A DNA stretch of 64,000 bases from Lunularia cruciata. Taxonomy: Eukaryota > Streptophyta > Marchantiopsida > Lunulariales > Lunulariaceae. Positions 1-11,160 of the stretch are shown in pieces (position 1 is the first letter of the stretch; each line of letters starts with the position of its first letter). Made by a program: the position numbers and the translations under genes. The notes under the pieces are model-generated. The model saw nothing but the letters and a program-made list of their open reading frames with translations. It was not told the DNA's origin and made no database searches. The stretch spans positions 13,678,243-13,742,242 of the forward strand of contig OX419761.1 of assembly GCA_948567375.1 (NCBI GenBank), written 5' to 3'.

Positions 1-18
1 ATGTTCTAAAGTCAAACA

Positions 19-20
<2 letters not shown>

Positions 21-84
<64 letters not shown>
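21..84. repeat. (TA)32 microsatellite
   Basis: An uninterrupted run of 32 TA dinucleotides. It is a simple sequence repeat with no coding content, and its length in the assembly may be unreliable. Confidence 0.97.
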
Positions 85-85
<1 letters not shown>

Positions 86-399
86 TGTAATTACAGTATG
101 ATTCTCATCACAAAAGTCACAAAGCTTTTTATAATATCCACATTCCTGTATGCAAGAAGTTCTCCCAAGAATATGACACATTTAGGATAGATCAACCTAT
201 TATTTTGCTATGCCACGTGGTGTAAATCTGGAAGGTTTGTTTCGAAATCTCAACTTCAATCAACGTCTTCTTTCTTTACTCTGTAATGCTCCTCTTTAAT
301 CGGTTGAGTACAGATTTCTACTCTGACTGATATGTTATGATAGTATATTATATTTCTGAGAGAAAATGACAGTCCAAAGCTTCTAGCTAGTCATTATCA

Positions 400-1110
400 C
401 TATTCAATCAACCACCTTGGAGGGCCATCAGTGAAAACGGCAACGCCTGCATTGTCGTCGCCGTCTGCCTCCATTCCCAAGTTGAAATCCACGTCCATGA
501 CCTTGTTGGATCCGCAGCTGTAAACACGAGAAAGTTATGAGTGGGTTGATCGATGATCGACAGCAATACCTTATGCAAGCTCGTTTGAGCCCAATTTCCC
601 TGTTGCTCTTTCTGTCGCAGTTTCCGCTCTCGCGAGGGAGGAAATTTCTCGTCTATCCAGGCTTGACAGTAGCCAAAATACGCAGTTGCTCTGCTCTAAT
701 ACGTGTACACATCATACTGACATACTAACCCACGCTTGGATGCTTACCACAACGCAGTTCAAAAGGGAGAAGTTTTTCTCCGAGCATCTACCACTGCGCT
801 CGGAGTGCCTAGGCAGAGGTGAGCATGACATTCTACAAGTGCCGATTCACCATCACTATGCTCATTGCAAGCTAGAACTGTAATTACTAATTTACCTTGG
901 TTTTTGCTGCCCGAACATGGCAATTGACAAGCTAGACTACTCGATTCTGAAATCTTTGGGGAACTTCCTTAAGCTGTGTCAAGCAGCTGCGAAGATGCAA
1001 CCATCCTCACGGGCTTGAAGATCAAATAGAGATCGAAGCACAAACCTGCAACCGCTGTTGCACTTGCAGGAGGCACCGCATGGGCATCCAGAGTTTCCGC
1101 AGCTAGACAT
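400..1110 (-). CDS. metallothionein-like protein, two exons (1046-1110 and 400-517)
   Basis: The minus strand opens with ATG at 1110 and reads 21 codons to a CAG|GTTTGT donor (exon 1, 1046-1110). After a 528-bp intron, exon 2 begins at 517 behind a TTTACAG acceptor and ends at TAG 400-402. The phases match and give a 60-residue protein. The first 23 residues hold eight cysteines spaced C4-x4-C9-x-C11-x3-C15-x-C17-x3-C21-x-C23, with Gly, Ser and Lys between. This resembles the N-terminal metal-binding cluster of plant metallothioneins, which bind Cu(I), Zn or Cd through Cys thiolates in the cytosol. The remaining 37 residues are acidic, lack cysteine and end in PPRWLIE, so the usual C-terminal Cys cluster is absent. 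The last CxC pair comes from joining the exons, which supports the splice model. Alternative: an internal exon not recognised here, or a decayed copy. Confidence 0.72.
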
Positions 1111-1318
1111 GTTGAGTGATTGGTGAAGAGCTTGAGAACTTCCCAAAATTTAGTCGAAGAGAATGATCGAGGAAAGACTTGAAGATGTTCTTGAGGTAGC
1201 AAAACGCTTTCCGTGCTCTTAAGGCCTTGGAGCCTTCAAATAATAATGACCAGAGAACCCTAATCCGCGCGTGCCTTGAAATCGCTCCTGGCTTACACGA
1301 GGGGCCCACGATAACAGG

Positions 1319-1349
1319 GTACGTACAAGGCCCAAGGGTACGTACGTAC
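1319..1349. promoter_or_regulatory. cluster of five GTAC motifs upstream of the metallothionein-like gene
   Basis: GTAC occurs at 1319, 1323, 1338, 1342 and 1346, that is 209-239 bp upstream of the metallothionein ATG on its strand. GTAC is the core bound by SBP-domain copper-response regulators (SPL7 in Arabidopsis, CRR1 in Chlamydomonas). A role here is inference from position and motif density. The motif is palindromic, so orientation gives no extra information. Confidence 0.4.
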
Positions 1350-1399
1350 TTCCTGGGACCACGCTCAGAAAGATTCAAGGTCTCCGCGTCTGATACGAA

Positions 1400-2730
1400 C
1401 AGAACTTGCGAATTTTGACTACAGTTCTACAATTGTCCAAAACTGTGGGGTCAACCTTATCTTTTGGTGTGATATTAGCTACAGTAACAGCTGGGAGGTC
1501 TTCAGTTACGTCTACGCAGGCACAGAGCTTAGATGATTGGGACACGAAGGAAAGCGATAATTGGGACAAGATACATTTGATGAAACTCACCGAGTATACT
1601 CATCATTCTGGAGGACTCTATGATCAAACACAGTCTATGAATCTTGGAGATTGCTTTGGTGGGGATTTAATGTGCACAAATTACTAACCCCACAGAGTGC
1701 AGGATTTTCTGAATTCGTTCTGTACAAGGTGTTTAGCTGAACCTACTTATGTGTTCCATAACTTTGGGGTGGCATTCCGAAACTTGATAAACCAGAAGAC
1801 AGGTAAGAAATCTCAGAAAAGAGCGCATCTTTTGGCGAAGATGAAGAAACTGAAAAGAGGACGTCGACTGACTCGATGGGGAATTTTTCTGTTCTGTGAG
1901 ATAGGAGTTTCTCATAGCTATTCTATGGAAGGAAAAGGTTTCCACATTTGTTATTCTTTCCATGTCAAGGGGCTCCTTGCTCGGTAGGTTAAAATAAGTT
2001 GAGATATTTAAATCTAGAGGTTCTCAATTTCGGCCTTCCTGTCCGCAATTTCAGAATTACTGATCACTGGTATAGCTTTCTATCGACTAGAGAAAGATTG
2101 GGAGCAGTATAGGGACTTCAGAATTCAGTATCCCATCATGGTAGATGGTTCGGTAGCCTTCAGCGGACAAGTGACTGGTAGTAAGTATGAAGGTGACCGT
2201 GGAGTACATCACAAGAATTGGTGAAAGGAACAATCAATCAAGAGATGTTCAAAAAGTATGACGTTAACACCCATCAACCCGCAAGAACCTTACACTATGC
2301 CATTTACCAACCTAGTATATATAGATGGACAGTGATTAGCAGGAGAAGAATACTTGGAGGGAGTTGAGGAAAGTGGGCGATTTGACGTGACATTGAATAG
2401 ACAAAATTGAATAGCTGGTACCAACTTTACTATCTGCTTTTGGGAGAATATTGTGTAGATACTTCTGCTATAAATTTATGAGCTGGTAGTTATGGGCAAT
2501 TTTTCACTATTGCTGAAAGTTTTGCTCTTTCATAACATGTACTACCACCTCATATCTAACTGGATCGTCAAAGGCAGACCCTTATCTGTAACATACAATT
2601 CTCTTAGTACCTTGATTTGACTTTAAAAACCCAGACAAAACTACGAGCACCCTTGTGTCACGTGCATATATCCGGAGTCAGATTAGTTCAAAAACAAGGA
2701 ACAGATAGACTCTGCCTATGGTATGTATCA
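1400..2730. other. no recognisable gene
   Basis: Short open frames exist on both strands (for example 1406-1687 plus and 1375-1590 minus), but none shows a known motif, a convincing splice structure or similarity to the transposon families elsewhere in the window. It is probably intergenic or very old repeat DNA. Confidence 0.5.
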
Positions 2731-2894
2731 CAGAGGAGAGTAAAAAAGGGGGGATTGTCGAGAACGTGGGGATATGCGGGGAAAAGAGAGATGGGGATTT
2801 AGAGGAGTGAGCTTGTGAGGATTGTGATAGGGAATTGAGGCATCAAAGAGGATTTGGAAAGGTGGAGCAGTATCGAAGGAGTTTGAATGACAAA

Positions 2895-3660
2895 AAAGTT
2901 TTGAAGAAGAATTTGACAAATGAGTGTTTCCGGAAAAGAACAAGAAGGGATTTGCCTTGAGGAAGAAAGATAGAGGATTTTGAGAGAAGACCAGGAAGTG
3001 ATTTGTTTATGGGAGAATGATAGAGAAGTTTTGTGAGAATGATAGGGAAGTTTTCGGGACAAGAAGGGATTGACAGAATTTCGAGAGAAGAGCAGAGCTG
3101 TAGAATAGGAGTTGAAGGAAGAGAGAAATTTTACACTGGAAGTTTCAGGACAAGAAGGGATTGATAGGATTTTGGGAGAAGAGCAGAGCTAGAGAGCAGG
3201 AGATGAAAGAACAGTGAAATTTTCCATGTGAAGTTTTGAGACAAGAATGTGAGAGCTTTTCAGGAGAATGACAGAAAAGTTTCAAAGAAGAATTTGAAAA
3301 TGAGGGTTTCGGGAAAAGAACAAGAAGGGAGTTGCCTTGAGGAGGAAAGAGAGAGGATTTCAAGAGAAGACCAGGAAGTGATTTGTTTTTGGGAGAATGA
3401 CAGAGAAGTTTTGTGAGAATGATAGGGAAGTTTTCGCGACAAGAAGGGATTGACAAAATTTTGAGAGAAGAGTAGAGCTGGAGAATAGGAGTTGAGGGAA
3501 GAGAGAAATTTTCCATGTGAAGTTTTAGGACAAGAAGGGATTGACTAGATTTTGGGAGAAGAGCAGAGCTGGAGAGCAAGAGTTGAAGGAACAATGAAAT
3601 TTTCCATGTGAAGTTTTGAGACAAGAATGTGAGAGCTTTTCGGGAGAATGATAGGGAAGT
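2895..3660. repeat. tandem duplication of about 381 bp (two units)
   Basis: The stretch from about 2895 to 3275 is repeated from about 3276 to 3660; the shared AGAAGAATTTGA block sits at 2906 and 3287, an offset of 381 bp. Each unit contains a further internal repeat of about 90 bp marked by ACAAGAAGGGATTGA (near 3060, 3150, 3440 and 3530). The copies differ by scattered substitutions, mostly transitions. Confidence 0.8.
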
Positions 3661-3884
3661 TTTTGGGAGAATGACACAAAATGTGAAGACCAATTATGCT
3701 TTTGGAAGGGAATGTGAGGGTTTCAAGAGAAGGTGTGGTTTTTTCGAGAAAGAATATGAGGGATTTCAGGAGAATGGTAGGAGCAGTTGCTTTTGAGAAA
3801 AATGTGAAGTTGTTTTGAGAGTTGTGGAATCGCAGATGAGTGAAGACTTCAAGAGGAATGTGAAGCTTTGGAGTGAATGTGATA

Positions 3885-4170
3885 TTTTTGGGAGAACAAG
3901 AGAGGAGTGATTGAAGGAGGGTGATAGAGAAGGAATAAGAAGGAACGGGAGATGGAAATGAATCAAAAGGAGGAAATTGGCAGAAAACAAAGACAGAACT
4001 AGAAATCAAAAGAAGGACATGGAAATGAAAGGAAAGAGATGAAGGTGAGATAGGAGTGATCAAAGGAGGGTGATAGGGACGGAATAAGCAAGAACAAGAG
4101 AAGGAAGTGAATCAAAAGGAGAGAATTGGCAGATAAGAGAGACAAGATTAGAAATCGGGAGAAGAACAAG
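3885..4170. repeat. second tandem duplication inside the purine block
   Basis: A block with GAGTGAT...GAAGGAGGGTGATAG...GGAATAAG...AATCAAAAGGAG...ATTGGCAGA near 3900-4020 recurs near 4050-4170, an offset of about 150 bp. The two copies are diverged but collinear. Confidence 0.65.
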
Positions 4171-4494
4171 AAATTCCGAGAGAAGGTGAATGGGAAGCAA
4201 ATGTGAGAATGTGGTGCTTTCAAAAAGAATGTGGAGTTGTTTGGAGAACTGGAGAATGGCAGATGAGTTATGCCTTTTGAGAGAATGTGATAAACTTTTA
4301 GGAGAAAATTTGAAGACCTGTTGTGCTTTTTGAAAGAATGTGATAAACTTTTGGGAGAGAATGTGAAGACCTATTATGCCTTTTGAGAGAATGTAGTGCT
4401 TTCTTTCTTTTGGAAGAATGTGAAGTTGTATTTGGAGAGAACATGAATGTGAGGAGCTTTTGGGAGAGAATGGAAGACCTGTTATGCCTTTCGA

Positions 4495-4665
4495 GAGAAT
4501 GTGATGTTTTTTTTTGGGAAAGAATATGAAGGGCTTATGGGAGATTTTGAGAGAATGCGGTGTTTTTTTTTTTGGGAAAGAATGTGAAGGGCTTATGAGA
4601 GATTTTGAGAGAATGTGGTGATTTTTTTCTGGGAAAGAATGTGAAGGGTTTAGGGGAGAATTCAG
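4495..4665. repeat. about 64-bp unit repeated three times
   Basis: Three consecutive units share GAGAATG, a T-run, GGGAAAGAAT and GAAGGGCTTA or GAAGGGTTTA, with T-runs of different lengths. The pattern is a minisatellite expansion inside the purine-rich block. Confidence 0.75.
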
Positions 4666-5159
4666 GAATGAGTGAGAAGTGCTGAAGAAAGGTAAGGAAG
4701 ACTTTGGAAGAGAGTCTTGGCTGTGCAAGAGTCTTGAGTTTGGACATAAGGAAGAAGTCATGAATGAGAATCTGTTGATCAAAGAAAAGACCCGGAGATG
4801 ATCTTTGATGGAATCACAATAGAACGGAGGTCTAAGAATTGACTGTGACTTGTTAGACGAAATACATCACTGCCCATTGAACACAAATTTAATATGAACA
4901 AAACTTTAACATTGGCAATGAAGCTTGGAGATTAAGATTGCCTCAACAAAGCCTAATTCAAGAAGCCATTAACCGTGAGCCTACATTTAGAAGGATCGGT
5001 AGCAAGCTGCTCTAGCAAGAAGGACTACCAGCTGGGCAAAGTAGAGACAACGTCTGATTACAAAAGGCTTTGAACAGTTGACAAGCCGAGCAGTTTGAGT
5101 GCAAGCAGCCATGTGCCTGGCGCACTACTGAGACCAACCGATCCCCGCAACACCGTATG

Positions 5160-7010
5160 AAAATTTTGGTCTCCTGAGGGGACTTGGTATTCAAATTGAG
5201 CTTATGAGGGATAAATCAATCTTATAAAGTCCCTATAGATATCATTATGTAAAAAGTGCTTTAATTTGAAGCAAGAGTAAAAACTAATTTGAGTCTAGTT
5301 TACTGGAGATCTCACATGGAGAGTATACTTATCCCACAATGATGCAACCAAGAAGGGTATGTATGGCAACTACATTGATAGGTGGATATGTGGTGATTAC
5401 TATCGTCCCAACCAATAGACTAAGGCTGACGGGTATACTATGTTTACATTTGAGGAAATCTTTGATGTGATTGGATATATTAAGGTCTTTAGTACTTTGG
5501 ATCTTTGAAAAAATTACAATCAATTGCCAATCTAAGAGGAATACAAGGCCAAGATAGCATTTTTTGCAATTGATACTCATAGCAAAGATGTGTTATATCA
5601 ATATTGGTTCTTACTATATGACTTCTAGAGAGTTATGGACAAGATCCTAGTTTGATTTAATTCTGCTCAATGTTATATTTGATGACATTTGGTTTATGTT
5701 ATTACCATGGAGGAGCATGAGAGATATGTTTTGTGAGTTGAGAGATTGAGATCTCATGGACTTAAATTTCTTTTCAGCAAATATAAACTATTTGAAGATC
5801 AAGTTGAGTAATTGGGTATTTGACTATATGCCTTAATAGAATTTGGAGTGAAGATGCAGTAACAAAGTTAGAGGTTATTGAATGTATTCCTTAGACTTAT
5901 AGATATGAGTAGGATGTGCAATATGCTTTGTATTGGTAAAATTTTATCATCAATATATTAGTGAATTTAGTGGAATTGTCAATATTTTGACAAATTTGAC
6001 CAAGCTTACACATGAGTGGTATTCAGGGGATGACTAGGAGAGAGTTGTTTTAGGGTTAAGAAGAAGTTTACAAACTTCCTCTATCCTCAAGAGACCAATC
6101 AAAGGATGCTCATTCCAAGTTCATGTTGGTTGGAGCACGTTTGGGCTTGGAGTAGTGGTCACCCACCATGCTAACAAGAGGAAGGAGTTTTTGATAGTCT
6201 ATGCTAGTCATCCCAAAAATTCATTAGAGATAACGTATAGCTAATATCTAGGAGAGTGTTTGGTAGCCATGCCATATGGGTGATTGCACACTTTTTATGG
6301 TTATTTTTTGGAAAGCCTTTCACTCTTATCATTGATTATCAACCAGTGAAGTGGTTGATGGAGTCAAATAAGCTTTCAAGGAAGCTTGCATGATATGCTC
6401 TAATTTTAAAAGAGTATGATTTCATGGTTGCTCATATGTTTGGAATGGTGAACCATGATGCTAATAAGTTGAGTAAAAATTCATGTTCTATTCAACATGA
6501 TCAAACAATAGCCCATTGCCATGGTGAGACGATTGAGGAGCTTGTGCTAGGTTGGCATACATTTGCCATATTATATATGTTGATCGAAGCTCTAGTGGTA
6601 TCTCTTTTAATTTAGATAGGAGGAATTGTTGAGGTCTTAGGTCTTAGGAGTGGAGATATTAGGTACGTCAACAAGATATTTATGATGATGTCTTGGTGTT
6701 GGAATATCTTTGCACTAGTATTATGATTGTCATATGGTGCCAAGGAGAGAGATCATGTCCTTAATGACAAGGTATTGCAAATTGGAAGGCAAAAAAATTC
6801 TTTTTGGGTATGGGTGATGGTAGAGAGTAGGTGATACCACTTTTATCTCAAAGAACACAATTGATATGACAAGCTCATGAGGAGTTGACATTTTGGAATG
6901 TATTATACACCTCACTTACTTTAAAATCACTATTGTTGGTGTAGTATGCACATTGATGTGCAATAGCTTGCTGCCTTATGTGTGGTTTTTGGTATTAAAG
7001 CACTTCATAG
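5160..7010 (+). pseudogene. decayed Ty3/gypsy pol (RT, RNase H, start of integrase)
   Basis: This is a second, older copy of the same family as the methyltransferase-bearing element at 7977-18388. Line-by-line similarity begins near 5160 (homologous to about 14730) and runs through reverse transcriptase (5310-5720), RNase H (6100-6480) and the first integrase segment, fading near 7000 at a CVV-like remnant of the HHCC zinc finger. Stops and frameshifts are frequent, so no protein is made. No LTR of its own and no methyltransferase part is visible on the left, so it is 5'-truncated. Its right flank is interrupted by the solo LTR at 7186-7773. Confidence 0.85.
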
Positions 7011-7185
7011 TGAGTGATTAGTTCTACTTAGAATTTGTTGAAGCTTAAAGCAAGGAATTGTGCTAAGTCTTTTTGTTATAGCTCAAACATTTGTGAGAAT
7101 AAGTTGTTAGGATGAAGAGGGAAGGGGGATGACCAAAGTCAACCAAATTCACCATCCAAAATCCACAAATAGGCAAATGGGAAAT

Positions 7186-7773
7186 TTTAATACTCAGAGG
7201 AAAACCTCCAAGAGAAACACAGGAGAGAAAACACAAAACTTCACACTCAATACTTTGATGCTCTAAAGGAGCACCGTGTCTTTATTATATAACAAAGAGT
7301 ATCCCCTCAAAGGAAGCTCCACCCTTGGATCAGATATATGGATTGGTGACATATTAGCAATCTCTACCCTTAGATTAGTTTCTTGGATGGGTGACATGTT
7401 TTTCCTTGCCATGTTTGATCGGTTAAACAAGTTTATAAAAAGGTATCTTTAGAGAATCTTCTTGTATGAAGCTCAGAATCACATAAGTGAGGTACCATTG
7501 GAAAGCTCTTGATGAGACAAACAAGGGGGGAAGAAGGCAAACCTTATTATCCTTAGGGAATAACTTTTCCATTTTTGAGGTCTAATTTATTCTTTTAGGC
7601 ATCCAAAATTGGCTATGAAGTTTTGAGTGTTTTTGACTCCTGCCCTATTAGCGGAAGTACTCTTTTGGTGATACTTCTATCTGATCTACTTATTCCATCA
7701 GATATGACACCCTTTTAGATGTTACTAAGCCAATTTCTACCTCTAGATAATATGTCTAGCTATTGGTATTACA
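7186..7773 (-). mobile_element. solo LTR, short subtype (588 bp)
   Basis: The sequence is the reverse complement of the LTR family bounding the 19213-25827 element, but of the shorter subtype lacking its internal 156-bp duplication. It is flanked by a perfect 5-bp target duplication GAAAT at 7181-7185 and 7774-7778. No internal retrotransposon sequence remains, so it formed by LTR-LTR recombination. It lies at or beyond the decayed end of the older pol relic. Confidence 0.88.
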
Positions 7774-7976
7774 GAAATAAAAGCAAGGAAGGAGTTATAA
7801 GCAAATCTGCAAGGATCTTTCTTGTTGTGAAATTGGAATGTTTGGGCACCAATAATACTTCATAAAATGGTTAATGGATCCAAATGAGAGTTGCAAGGTA
7901 ATCCCTAGATATGGTTTGAGGATGATTGGAGGATAGTTTTGGGAGGAGTTGTAAGTAATCCAAAGGGCTTGATATT

Positions 7977-8416
7977 TGTCACACCATTTGTAGTGTCGCA
8001 TCTAGATTGCTCAGACACTGGAGTTGTAGTGATAGTATTTAGAGTTATTTTAGTAGTTTCTCAAGGACTACTTTTTGACGGTCAGATTTTGTGTTCGGGG
8101 TATTGACTTCATGGTGGGGTCCACCGTTCCTTTGCACTGTTTGCACCATCAGTGGGACCGTCAGGGTTTAGACCTCGCTCGAGTCCAAGGGATATACTTT
8201 CAAAGTGCAGCTCCAGAGAGCTCACTTCTCTGATGTTGAGCCTTCAAGTTCTTGGCTATGGTGGATAGAGGTCGGCGAGCATCACCTAGATTCTCTATAT
8301 TGGAGTGGGTGTGGCTTGACTGCAATCAGTGCCTAGTTGTTGGCAGTTTATAGAGTGATAGATCAAGTACTGATCTAAGTTGAGTTGAGTTGAGAGTTGA
8401 AAATAATCTGATTACA
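7977..8416 (+). mobile_element. 5' LTR (truncated at its left end)
   Basis: It aligns over its whole length with 17939-18388, including shared blocks at the TTCAAAGTGCAGCTCCAGAG and AGATCAAGTACTGATCTAAG positions. About 90 bp that start the 3' LTR are missing on the left. A degenerate primer-binding site ending in ATCAGAG follows at about 8412-8423, like the initiator-Met-tRNA site. Confidence 0.8.
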
Positions 8417-9540
8417 TCAGAGAAGTGAAATCAAGAGGAAATTGGGTGTAGGAACTTTGAATGTTGGTGGTATCTCCAAGCTCAGTGGATCATTGGTAGC
8501 TAGATTGAAGTTCAGTTTTTCCCTGGTGTGCAGAAGCTCGTTGCTTGATGGAGATTTGGCAATAAAGCAGACGGTGTGCAGAAGCGCTAGCCAATTTTCA
8601 AGCACAAAAGGAGCAAATTTTGAACAGTGGTTGTGATTTTGAGCTCAAGAGGTGAAGGCAAGACCTATTTGTTGTGAGTTGGGCTCAGAAAGTAAAATTG
8701 AAGGTGGAGATTGGAAGCTATTCTCATGAATTTGTAATTTGGAGAAACCCATGTTTTCAATTTGGCTCGAGTGAAGAGTTAGCAAGGGATTTGGCGGACA
8801 GTCAACTTTAGGGTTTATGTCAGATTTTGGCTGGATTTTACGTCAGATTTTGGCCAGATTTGGAGGACTTTTGCTAGTTTGGAGGACTTTCACAAGTTTG
8901 GAGGAGTTTCACCAAATTTTGGAAGAGGTTTGAAGTGGCAAGAAGAAAGGACTCATTTGGTGTTTAGAGGCATAGGTCTGTGGGCTATGAGAGGCTACAA
9001 AGGCCTAGAAGGGCCAACTTGCTGGCTTGAGGCTAGCTAGTTTAGAGTAGATCTTGGTCATTGGTTGGCAAAATCTGCCCATCCTACTAGATTGTGTGCA
9101 TTAAGGTTTGACCCCTAGATCTCTTGTTCTTAGATTGGAGCCCTAGCCAAATGGTCTACCCTCACTTGTTGTCCTAGTGATTGTGCCATTGTTATCTATA
9201 CACTTGTAGCTTTGGCCAGGAGAGGTAGTTTGATCCCATTCTTGGTGTTCCTAGTAGCTTAGGACCTAGATACAAACTTCTCTTATGTCAAATGCCAAAT
9301 GGCGGCAGAGTCAATCCCGTGTTATTTTTTGAGATGGAGGGTTTTTTTTAGATTTCTTGTGATTAGACCCCCTCCATTCTCTACTTCCTATTTGTGCACC
9401 ACATTTGTGTGAGGTGCCTTGACTTTTGAGCATTGGTGCTCTGGTGTGCTCTCGATAGTGAGGCTGGAGTGATGACCTGCCAGACTACATTTGTTTCTCT
9501 CCAGTGAGGTAGGAAGTGATGACCTGCAGACCGTGAGAGT
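8417..9540 (+). other. untranslated leader of the methyltransferase-bearing element
   Basis: No convincing gene is present. Around 8820-8940 there are short imperfect repeats of CAGATTTTGGC and TTTGGAGGACTTT. A run compatible with a gag start (ATGCCAAATGGCGG near 9291) is soon closed by stops. Confidence 0.45.
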
Positions 9541-9559
9541 GTGTTTTGTAATGGCAAGT

Positions 9560-11160
9560 TACAAGTTGCCATTTCTCCTAGTGTAGTTATCTCAGTTAGA
9601 GTTACATTAGTGGGTGGTGTTCCGTGAGTGTTGGCACTTGGTGGAGTACTTGTGGTTGCAGTTGTGGTTACTTTTGTCTCAACGGAGTTTGTTGGAGATT
9701 CCAAAGGAGTTAGCATTGCAGTACGGAGTGGGTTTACTTTGAGTGGTGTTGTAATAATCCGAGGACAAGAGAAGAGAGAAAACACAGATTGCACACTCAA
9801 ACATTTGATGCCCCAAGGGAGCACCTTCTCTTTATTATATAGACAAAGAGGATCTCCTCCAAGGAAGCTCCACCATAGGATTAGGGACATAGATAGGTGA
9901 CATGTCAGCAAGCTCCACCCTTGAATTACTTACTTGGATGGGTGACCTGTCTGGTCTAGGTCCTATCTGGTTGGTCAAACAAGCTTTGATCGGAGGGAAT
10001 CTTTTAGGGAATCTTCCTATAGGAATCTCGGAATCACGTGAGGAAGGTACCGTTGGAAAGCTCTCGACGAGACAAAGCAGGGGGAGGGAAGGCCAACCTT
10101 CGGGAGGGGAGGAAAATGGTCAGACCCCCCCCTTGAGCCTAATTCATCCGTTTAGGCCACCGAAATTACCTTCAAAGATTTCAGGCATATTTCGATCCCT
10201 ACTCTATTAGTAGAAGTCCCCTTTTGGTGATACCTCTTTCTGATCTGTTTAGTCCATCATGTGTAACATCCTTCCAGATGTTACCAAACCAATTCTCACC
10301 TTTAAATCATATGTCTAGCTGTTGGTTCTAAGGTTCTCAAGTCTATTTTTGGTTTCTGCCCTATTAGTAGAAGTACTCTTTTGGTGATACTTCTATCTAA
10401 TCTAATTTGACCATCATGTATAACATCATTCTAGAAGTTACCAAACCAAATTTCACATCTAGATCATATGGCTAACCCTTGGTATTACAGGTGCTCGGTA
10501 TCAACCTATATCTTAGGTCCCAGTGAGGGAGGAGATTGACTCTAACTTGGAGTTTGACACAAGAGTTGATTCAATTGAGAGTGCACTTGGTGTGTTTGCA
10601 CCATTGTTGTGGGACATAGACAAGATTTATAGGGCCTCCAAAGGCCCTAGGGGTTACATTGGTACAGTGGGTACCATTGAGTTGGATGACTTCATCTAGG
10701 AGTTTGATTGTTGGTGTGATCTATAGTAGATGTGGAACCCGACTTTGTTCACACCTTTCATAGCATAGAAGGGGTTGTTTTAGCACTTGGAGGGTCCGCC
10801 AATGGATGACTAACATGAGTTCAAGAGAGCTCATTTGGAGGAGATCGACTTATGGAGGCAGTATTGGTCTCCGAACTACATCTCTATCACTTCAAGTTTG
10901 ATGGCTAGGAGTAGATTGGCTGTACCTAAGAGTTCTAGCTTGAGTAGTGTTAGTGGAGCTAGTGGAGATGCACTAGCTAGAGATAGTGCTACTACGAGTG
11001 GAGGTACTGCTATAGGAGGTGGTGTGATACTGGGGTTTAACCCCATGATGGAGTTCTTCTTGTGTTTCAGGCAAAACTACCAGGGAGTGCGGATTGACAA
11101 GTTGAGGAGCTTGCAAGAGTTCCAGCGGAAGGCTGGAGAGAGCCAAGACTACCACCACTA
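9560..11160 (+). pseudogene. gag, N-terminal part, interrupted by a solo LTR
   Basis: Plus-strand reading on both sides of the solo LTR gives an acidic stretch (about 10520-10700) with residues such as ALGVFAPLLWDIDKIYR, then a capsid-like segment at 10835-11160 with ELDLWRQYW-like and EFFLCFRQNYQG motifs typical of Ty3/gypsy retrotrans-gag. Reading stops abruptly at about 11160; the continuation of this gag is found on the opposite strand, starting near 12955. Stops at 10700-10760 and elsewhere show it is dead. Confidence 0.65.
9750..10489 (-). mobile_element. solo LTR, long subtype (740 bp)
   Basis: It is the reverse complement of the 742-bp LTRs at 19213 and 25086, including their internal 156-bp duplication, and runs from TG to CA. 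Near-perfect 5-bp target duplications flank it (GGTGT 9745-9749, GGTGC 10490-10494). It interrupts gag of the methyltransferase-bearing element and is therefore younger than that element. Confidence 0.9.

Larger units (their letters stand above)
2735..4760. repeat. purine-rich, strand-asymmetric block of tandem duplications
   Basis: The plus strand is overwhelmingly A and G, built from variants of GGGAGAATG, AGAGAAG and AAGAAGGGATTGA. Because the minus strand is pyrimidine-rich it rarely forms stop codons, so long minus-strand open frames (up to 240 codons at 4060-4782) appear without coding meaning; their translations are only S, L, F, P, H and K runs. Several scales of duplication are visible and are listed separately. 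The block may be a satellite-like array. Confidence 0.8.

Noticed and set aside
1406-1687. 93-codon plus-strand frame downstream of the GTAC cluster
   Set aside because: It overlaps a comparable frame on the minus strand, shows no domain, and lies in a region without other gene signals.
4060-4782. Minus-strand open frame of 240 codons (and similar ones at 3145-3693 and 3545-4063)
   Set aside because: It lies on the pyrimidine-rich strand of a tandemly repeated purine block, where stop codons are rare by composition; the translation is low-complexity and follows the repeat units.
9381-9911. Minus-strand open frame of 176 codons
   Set aside because: It starts in the solo LTR and runs on into the antisense of gag; the first 50 codons recur in every LTR of this family, so it is a repeat-derived artefact.
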